NCBI GenBank assembly: GCA_027488055.1
Contig: JAIYCK010000037.1
Coordinates: forward strand, 1 to 11,184
Direction of reading: 5' to 3'
DNA length: 11,184 nucleotides
DNA from: Flavobacteriales bacterium
GTDB taxonomy: Bacteria; Bacteroidota; Bacteroidia; Flavobacteriales_D; Sanyastnellaceae
Shown here: piece after piece, positions 6,741 to 11,184 of the stretch
How positions within the stretch are numbered: the first letter of the stretch is position 1
Layout of the letters: each line of letters begins with the position of its first letter
The notes under the pieces: generated by a model
What the model was told of the DNA's origin: nothing
What the model saw: only the letters and a program-made list of their open reading frames with translations
Databases searched by the model: none
Position numbers and translations under genes: made by a program

Positions 6741-8553
6741 ACGAATCGAATTTTACTGCATTGCGATCCATCCAATCGATTAATACAAAAAGATTGTAGC
6801 GCAGCGCGAGAGGTGTATCTGCATCTAAGGCCAGTGCTTTCATGGATTGTGAGAGTGTGTGGGCTGATGAAATTGAAGGCCCGTTGTGTTTCTTTTTCAA
6901 TGCGTCGACCAGTGATTTCAATGGAATTTCAAATCCCTTTTTTGGCCCATCGAAAAGCCAGCTGGGCAGCGTGTCCCGATACGCAGTGCGTAGAATGACC
7001 TTCTGATGCGGCCCAACAATCTTGTGCGATGCGTGAAGCTGATTGCAGAAGGTCACCACCTCAGGGTCCATGAAGGGCGCGCGGATTTCCATGGAGCTCC
7101 ACATGCCGCATCGATCGGTTTTGGTTAACATGTCTGACTGCAAAACCCAGGCTTGATCTCCAGCTAAAAACGTGTTCAGATGCATTGGATCGACTCCATC
7201 TCGAATGGGCGATGCATGTGGGAATAAGCGTTGAATCCACGCCCATGATACAAATTGCCGAAGAAAGGTGTATTGCTCTTTTGCAGGTGTGTGCAGCAGT
7301 TGCTGGTACCTCTTCAACTTGCGCAACCGATCACTTAGCGGAGCTTCACGGCCAAATCGAGCATCTGAAATGATTGCAAGCGGAAGGGATTTGATCAGGG
7401 CATTCTGAATGGACTTTTCCTGCGCCTTCATCCAAGCCCGGTGCTTTCGATAACCACCCAAGAGTTCATCGCCGCCATCGCCGCTCAAACTCACTTTGTA
7501 CGAGCTTCCCACCGCATGTGTGAGACTATACAGCGCGAGCGCCGAAGAGTCGCCAAAGGGTTCGTCCATGAGCTCCAGTATCTCTTCATAGCGCTGAGGC
7601 AGATGTGCTTCATCCACTGTAACGGTCGTATGTGGAATGCCCAAAAAAGAGGCAAACCGCTTGGCTCGCTCACTTTCATCGAGATATGCAGAATTCGAAA
7701 AGCGAAGCGAGAAGGCCGGAATGGATGGCTGATAGCGCGATGCCTCAAACGCCACAATACTGCTATCCACTCCACCACTTAGAAAGGTACAAATGGGCAC
7801 ATCGGTCATGAGCCTGCGTTCCACGGCGCTGCTGAAAAGTGTACGAAAATGGGTACTGGCATCTTGGACCTCGACGGCAGGTTGATCCATTGGCCAAGTG
7901 CCCTGCGTCATTTGACCTCCATTCAAGCAAATGAAGGATTGACGTTCGAGTTTCATTATGCCCTGGATAATGCTGTGCTGAGGGGGCGTGTAGCCAAATT
8001 GTAAAAAGTGACCGCAGGTATCAATGTCTATTGCGCGCGGTACATCAAATTGAAACAGGGGTTTCAACTCGGACGAAAAATGAAATTTGTTCTGATGAAT
8101 GGTATAATACAATGGTTTTTCTCCCATTCGGTCGCGAGCCAAAAGAAAATCGTTGGTGGCGGTGTCATACAAGCAAAAGGCAAAAAAACCGTTCAAGTCT
8201 TGAAGGCCTTGTTGCCCGAATTGAATCAAATAATACAAGAGCACCTCAGTATCACTGGTGGTCTTCCAATCTGTTTTCTTCAATCTCTTTTTTAGTTCTT
8301 GGAAATTGAAAATTTCACCATTGAATACGAGCACATATCGATGGGTGGCATCCCAAAAGGGCTGATTGGCCGCTGAGCTTGTGTCTATGATGGAAAGTCG
8401 CACATGACCCATCCAACCTCTTTGCACTTCTGCTATTTGTTGCGCATCTGGCCCACGGTGGATCATCTGTTGCAGCGCACTGTCCAGTTGACGCTCAAGC
8501 TCATTATTCGGCTCGGACTCGTCTAGATGCAATATGCCTGCAATGCCACACAT
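6718..8553 (-). CDS. asnB: Asparagine synthase, glutamine-hydrolysing (AsnB type), 611 aa
   Basis: The enzyme makes asparagine from aspartate, glutamine and ATP in the cytosol, via a beta-aspartyl-AMP intermediate and ammonia channelled from the glutaminase site. Residues 2-200 are the class II amidotransferase domain: Cys2 is exposed after removal of Met1 (MCGIAGI). It is followed by HRGPDAQ (32-38), HVRLSIID (50-57), the oxyanion/glutamine loop FNGEIFN (77-83) and SDTE (100-103). Residues about 235-545 are the synthetase domain: PP-loop SGGVDSS (259-265), SLSGDGGDELLGGYRKH (355-371), DMLTKTDRCGMWSSMEIRAPFMD (474-496) and the GPKKGFEIPL signature (536-545). All expected catalytic motifs are intact and the length fits the roughly 600-residue family. 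It is the last gene of the operon: its ATG lies one base after the stop of the CpcT/CpeT-like gene, so translation is probably coupled. The related possibility is an AsnB-like amidotransferase acting on another carboxylate, as in some polysaccharide clusters, but no such cluster is visible. Confidence 0.95.
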   Translation of the reverse strand: MCGIAGILHLDESEPNNELERQLDSALQQMIHRGPDAQQIAEVQRGWMGHVRLSIIDTSSAANQPFWDATHRYVLVFNGEIFNFQELKKRLKKTDWKTTSDTEVLLYYLIQFGQQGLQDLNGFFAFCLYDTATNDFLLARDRMGEKPLYYTIHQNKFHFSSELKPLFQFDVPRAIDIDTCGHFLQFGYTPPQHSIIQGIMKLERQSFICLNGGQMTQGTWPMDQPAVEVQDASTHFRTLFSSAVERRLMTDVPICTFLSGGVDSSIVAFEASRYQPSIPAFSLRFSNSAYLDESERAKRFASFLGIPHTTVTVDEAHLPQRYEEILELMDEPFGDSSALALYSLTHAVGSSYKVSLSGDGGDELLGGYRKHRAWMKAQEKSIQNALIKSLPLAIISDARFGREAPLSDRLRKLKRYQQLLHTPAKEQYTFLRQFVSWAWIQRLFPHASPIRDGVDPMHLNTFLAGDQAWVLQSDMLTKTDRCGMWSSMEIRAPFMDPEVVTFCNQLHASHKIVGPHQKVILRTAYRDTLPSWLFDGPKKGFEIPLKSLVDALKKKHNGPSISSAHTLSQSMKALALDADTPLALRYNLFVLIDWMDRNAVKFDSSTDSNGG

Positions 8554-8554
8554 A

Positions 8555-9223
8555 TTATTGTTTCAAGAATATGTACCCACCTTTGACGGCACCCCACACT
8601 TGTTTGCCTTCGGCATTCCACCCTTGATCCCAGCTGATCATTCTCGTTTCGTCAATGGTTACTTTGCTCGTTGTCCATGCAGCTCCCGAACGATCGATCG
8701 GGCATGTTCGATCTCCTGTACTTCCAGCGAAGGTCATGTTTTCTTGATCCAGAGTTAATTTGACTTCGCAACCATCTTTCAGGATCAAGGAGTCAGTTGT
8801 CAATTGGGTGAATATGGCATCGTCCCCATTTTTTCCGGCCAAGCGCAATGGATTGGCAACGGTATAGATGTAACTGGTGAAATGCGTGTTATCGTCTTTT
8901 ATAACCTTGTATATGCGCTGACGATAAGGTTTGTCCATGCTGGTCGCCACTGCTTGCTCTACATAAAGATAAAAAGTCGATTCATCGGCAGGCCAAATGG
9001 GTACCATGCGCAAGCGGATATCAAAAAAATCGCTGTCACTCTGCGCTTGCAATGCGCTGCTGAAATCACCGATCATGCATTGACGCAGAAACTGAAAGTT
9101 GGACATACGTCGACCACCTTGTTCTGACGATGGAGTAGAAACAGTAGTTTGTTTGCTCGTGTTGCACGCTGCGAGCGCAGCGCACATGAAAATGATACCG
9201 AGCAGAAAGGATGCGTGTTTCAT
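8555..9223 (-). CDS. CpcT/CpeT-like lipoprotein, 222 aa
   Basis: Residues 1-20 are a lipoprotein signal with lipobox L-A-A-C and modified Cys20, so the protein is membrane-anchored, facing the periplasm or on the outer membrane. The mature part matches the CpcT/CpeT (chromophore lyase-like) fold by motif: GDFSSALQAQ (52-61), IRLRMVPIWP (69-78), YLYVEQA (85-91), PYRQRIYKV (99-107), a conserved DGC (150-152), C174, then RMISWDQGWN..GKQVWGA..GGYIF (194-219). Cyanobacterial members attach phycobilins to phycobiliprotein cysteines or assist this. Nothing here suggests phycobilins, and the lipid anchor points to a different job, perhaps binding a small hydrophobic ligand in the calycin-like barrel (inference). 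The gene sits between an MFS transporter (ATGA overlap at 9220-9223) and asnB (one-base gap). Length is close to the usual 190-200 residues plus the signal. Confidence 0.85.
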   Translation of the reverse strand: MKHASFLLGIIFMCAALAACNTSKQTTVSTPSSEQGGRRMSNFQFLRQCMIGDFSSALQAQSDSDFFDIRLRMVPIWPADESTFYLYVEQAVATSMDKPYRQRIYKVIKDDNTHFTSYIYTVANPLRLAGKNGDDAIFTQLTTDSLILKDGCEVKLTLDQENMTFAGSTGDRTCPIDRSGAAWTTSKVTIDETRMISWDQGWNAEGKQVWGAVKGGYIFLKQ

Positions 9224-10566
9224 GATTCGAAGAGCAATGTGTTGTGGTTGGATTCTTTTTTGGGGACCAAAAACATGAGTGTAAGTCCTACAATGAAAAA
9301 CAGCGATAACGCGAGAATGGATGCTCTGAGGCTGCCAAAAGCACCTTCTAAATAGCCAAAGGAAAGCAGACCAATGATGAGTCCGACTTTTTCCGTGACA
9401 TCGTAAAAACTAAAATACGAAGCAGTATCATTTGTTTTGGGAAGAAATTTGGAATAGGTGCTTCGTGCCAAACTTTGTGTGCCTCCCATGATAAAACCGA
9501 TGCAGCCGGCAGCGATGTAAAATGTAAGCGGACTGGCGATCATAAAATAGCCATACAAGCACACCAAAGTCCACATGCCCAGTGCATATTTTAATGTGGT
9601 AGTGTTGCCTATTCGCTTGCTGAGATATGAAAAGACATAGGCACCTGGGATGGCGATCAATTGCACCATGAGCACAGCAGAGATCAATTCGCCCGTTTCA
9701 AGACCAACGATCTTTTCGCCATTGGGACCGATTCGATACACCTCTTTTTCTCCGAAGAATGTGGCCATCTGCATAATAGTTTGCACACCCATGCTGAATA
9801 CAAAAAAGGAAAGAAGGTATGATTTAAGACGTTTGGTGTGACGCAAGCCATTCCATACTTTGCCCAATTCTCGAAATCCGTTGACTATGACTTTGCGGTC
9901 GAAGGTGCGATCGCTTTTTGCATCTTTCAAGTAATAAAAGGTGTAATGCGCGAAGCCGATCCACCAGATGCCAACAGTCAAAAAGCAATACCGCACATCG
10001 ATATCCAACACTTGCATCATCACAAGATTGATGACCAAAAGGAGCACGCTGCCGAAATAACCGAACGAATAGCCTTTGGCACTTACCTTGTCTTGTTCAT
10101 CGGGCGGAGCGATTTCGGGTAAAAAAGAATTGTTGAATGCATAGCTGCACCAAAATCCGATACAAGCGAGGATGACACTGAGCATACTCATTTCGAGGTG
10201 ACCCACTTGTGGATCGAAAAAGTATAATGAGCCACAAGACAATGCGCCCAAATAACAAAAGAATCGCATGAACATTTTTTTGCGCCCCAGGTAGTCTGCA
10301 ACACCGGCAAGGGCAGGTGAGAGGATGCAAACGATGGCCATAGCAAAGGCCAGGCAATAGGACAACAATTCGGTGTTTTTGAAAGTGGATCCAAAAAATA
10401 GTACCATATCGCCTTCGGCTCCATCCACGGGCACTCCATCTTTGTTCATGGTGGTCACGGCATTGTAAAAAATGGGAAAAATGGCGGTGCCAATCACCAA
10501 GTTGTACGTTGAATTGGCCCAATCATACATCGCCCAAGCGTTCTGAATCTTTTTAGAGTACTTCAT
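9220..10566 (-). CDS. MFS transporter, UMF1/Atg22-like family, 448 aa
   Basis: This is an inner-membrane protein with about 12 predicted helices. The N-terminus KIQNAWAMYDWANSTYNLVIGTAIFPIFY (6-34) is the hallmark of the UMF1 (Atg22-like) branch of the major facilitator superfamily. Other family marks are the loop 2-3 motif GVADYLGRKKMFM (88-100), FNNSFLPEIAP..... (144-153), the cytosolic central loop with basic residues (214-250) and GGTQSLARSTYSKFLP..... (361-376) followed by ASYFSFYDVTEKVGLIIG. The fungal relative Atg22 exports amino acids from the vacuole, but the bacterial substrate is unknown. Placement in an operon ending in asnB makes amino acid traffic an attractive but untested guess. 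It is the first gene of the operon. Its TGA overlaps the next ATG (ATGA). The ATG at 10564-10566 follows a -7-like element by 5 bases. Confidence 0.9.
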   Translation of the reverse strand: MKYSKKIQNAWAMYDWANSTYNLVIGTAIFPIFYNAVTTMNKDGVPVDGAEGDMVLFFGSTFKNTELLSYCLAFAMAIVCILSPALAGVADYLGRKKMFMRFFCYLGALSCGSLYFFDPQVGHLEMSMLSVILACIGFWCSYAFNNSFLPEIAPPDEQDKVSAKGYSFGYFGSVLLLVINLVMMQVLDIDVRYCFLTVGIWWIGFAHYTFYYLKDAKSDRTFDRKVIVNGFRELGKVWNGLRHTKRLKSYLLSFFVFSMGVQTIMQMATFFGEKEVYRIGPNGEKIVGLETGELISAVLMVQLIAIPGAYVFSYLSKRIGNTTTLKYALGMWTLVCLYGYFMIASPLTFYIAAGCIGFIMGGTQSLARSTYSKFLPKTNDTASYFSFYDVTEKVGLIIGLLSFGYLEGAFGSLRASILALSLFFIVGLTLMFLVPKKESNHNTLLFES

Positions 10567-10571
10567 TGGGC

Positions 10572-10600
10572 CAAACTACAAATAATTCAGTCGTTGACAA
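10572..10600 (-). promoter_or_regulatory. Candidate promoter of the MFS-CpeT-asnB operon
   Basis: On the minus strand TTG (10600-10598) is followed after 19 bases by TAGTTTG (10578-10572). This resembles the Bacteroidota TTTG-N17-23-TAnnTTTG promoter with one base missing in the spacer of the -7 box. It ends 5 bases before the MFS ATG, which would give a very short or absent leader. Confidence 0.4.
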
Positions 10601-10615
10601 GCAATTCGTAGAATT

Positions 10616-10640
10616 CTCTTGGATCTCATAAATCCGAGGG
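10616..10640 (+). repeat. Stem-loop between the two divergent promoters
   Basis: CTCTTGGAT (10616-10624) pairs with ATCCGAGGG (10632-10640) as a 9-bp stem with two U-G wobbles on the + strand, and a 7-nt loop. It lies upstream of both mapped promoter candidates, so it may not be transcribed. Role unknown; it could be chance. Confidence 0.3.
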
Positions 10641-10650
10641 TGTAACCCCG

Positions 10651-10678
10651 TTGATACACGTGTTTTGAATTACTTTTG
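10651..10678 (+). promoter_or_regulatory. Promoter of the lhgO-like gene (TTG-N17-TACTTTTG)
   Basis: TTG at 10651-10653, a 17-base spacer, and TACTTTTG at 10671-10678 fit the Bacteroidota consensus, with an exact TAnnTTTG. Transcription would start near 10685, leaving a leader of about 37 nt. That leader includes AAAGGAG (10699-10705), 16 bases before the ATG, which is too far for a standard Shine-Dalgarno site. The spacer holds the palindrome ACACGTGT (10656-10663). Confidence 0.65.
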
Positions 10679-10721
10679 ACATCCTTTTGTGCGACAATAA
10701 AGGAGCACAATCGCGTGATGT

Positions 10722-11184
10722 ATGGAACAACATTTTGATATCTGTATCATTGGTGGTGGCATTGTAGGTGCAGCGACCATGTATAAAATGCAATTGGCTT
10801 TTCCCGACAAGTCCATCCTGTTGATCGAAAAAGAAAAAGCTTTGGCAAATCATCAAACGGGCAACAACAGTGGAGTCATTCACTCGGGAATTTACTACAA
10901 ACCGGGCTCGCTCAAAGCGACCAACTGTGTAAACGGAAGACGTGAGCTAGTGGCTTTTTCAAAAGAATACGGCATCAAGCATGACATCTGCGGAAAATTG
11001 ATTGTAGCTACAGAACAAAAGGAGCTCCAACAACTCGACAAAATTTGGCTTAGCGGCAATGAGAATGGCATTGAGGACATGACCAAGGTCACGGCCGATG
11101 AGATCAGGGAAATAGAACCTTTCTGTGAAGGAATTGCAGGCGTGCGCGTTGGATGCACCGGCATCATTGACTTCCGTGGTGCTA
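10722..11184 (+). CDS. lhgO: L-2-hydroxyglutarate oxidase/dehydrogenase family FAD enzyme (5' part, cut by window edge)
   Basis: 154 codons are visible from the ATG at 10722 with no stop before the window end. The family is about 400 residues, so roughly 60 percent is missing. FDICIIGGGIVGAA (5-18) is the FAD-binding Rossmann motif, with Glu36 at the end of beta-2 (LLIEKE) placed to bind the ribose. NHQTGNNSGVIHSGIYYKPGSLKA (43-66) is the signature that separates LhgO/L2HGDH from other DAO-type oxidases, and CGKLIVAT (90-97) also fits. The enzyme oxidises L-2-hydroxyglutarate to 2-oxoglutarate, removing a by-product of promiscuous dehydrogenases. In E. coli, electrons go to the quinone pool. 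The ATG at 10722 is used because it begins just before the Rossmann strand. A nearby ATG at 10718 is in another frame. The gene is divergent from the MFS-CpeT-asnB operon and has its own promoter. Confidence 0.9.
   Translation, partial: MEQHFDICIIGGGIVGAATMYKMQLAFPDKSILLIEKEKALANHQTGNNSGVIHSGIYYKPGSLKATNCVNGRRELVAFSKEYGIKHDICGKLIVATEQKELQQLDKIWLSGNENGIEDMTKVTADEIREIEPFCEGIAGVRVGCTGIIDFRGA

Noticed and set aside
10699..10705. AAAGGAG as a Shine-Dalgarno site for lhgO
   Set aside because: It ends 16 bases before the ATG, too far for normal use. The nearer ATG at 10718 is in a wrong frame.

Overview
The window reads as chromosomal DNA of a Bacteroidota bacterium. Two products carry a C-terminal type A sorting domain of the type IX secretion system (T9SS), which is essentially confined to this phylum. 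Several upstream regions carry the Bacteroidota -7 promoter element TAnnTTTG, and canonical Shine-Dalgarno sites are mostly missing. I cannot place it below phylum from sequence alone. There is no rRNA, tRNA, insertion sequence, CRISPR array or phage gene in view.

Layout. Positions 1-160 hold the last codons of a rightward gene, possibly the end of an outer-membrane beta-barrel, followed by two back-to-back intrinsic terminators. Positions 180-6026 are a leftward block of exported proteins. In transcription order these are a very large T9SS cargo (6026-1981) whose reading frame is broken near 3468-3471, a YCF48/BNR-type propeller with a T9SS tail (1956-646), and a small secreted protein with its own promoter (527-180). 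A 42-bp near-perfect hairpin lies just after the propeller gene. Positions 6210-6740 carry a rightward HEAT-like cytosolic protein, which overlaps tail-to-tail with the next block.

Positions 10566-6718 form a compact leftward operon: a UMF1/Atg22-like MFS transporter, a CpcT/CpeT-like lipoprotein and asparagine synthase asnB. Its joints are a 4-bp ATGA overlap and a 1-bp gap. From 10722 to the right edge runs the start of a divergent FAD enzyme of the L-2-hydroxyglutarate oxidase (lhgO) family, behind a good TTG-N17-TAnnTTTG promoter.

The main point of interest is the large cargo gene. Adding one G to a G4 run joins two ORFs into one protein of about 1348 residues: signal peptide, SBBP-type propeller, DUF7948-like domain, second SBBP-type propeller, T9SS tail. 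As it stands, the signal peptide and the T9SS sorting domain are in different frames. This could be a sequencing error, a decayed gene, slippage-based variation or recoding, and the sequence alone cannot decide. Other leads are the 42-bp hairpin, two -7 elements that abut start codons (possible leaderless mRNAs), and a CpcT/CpeT homologue in a presumably non-phycobilin organism. I see no evidence of a defence system or another clearly new multi-gene system.
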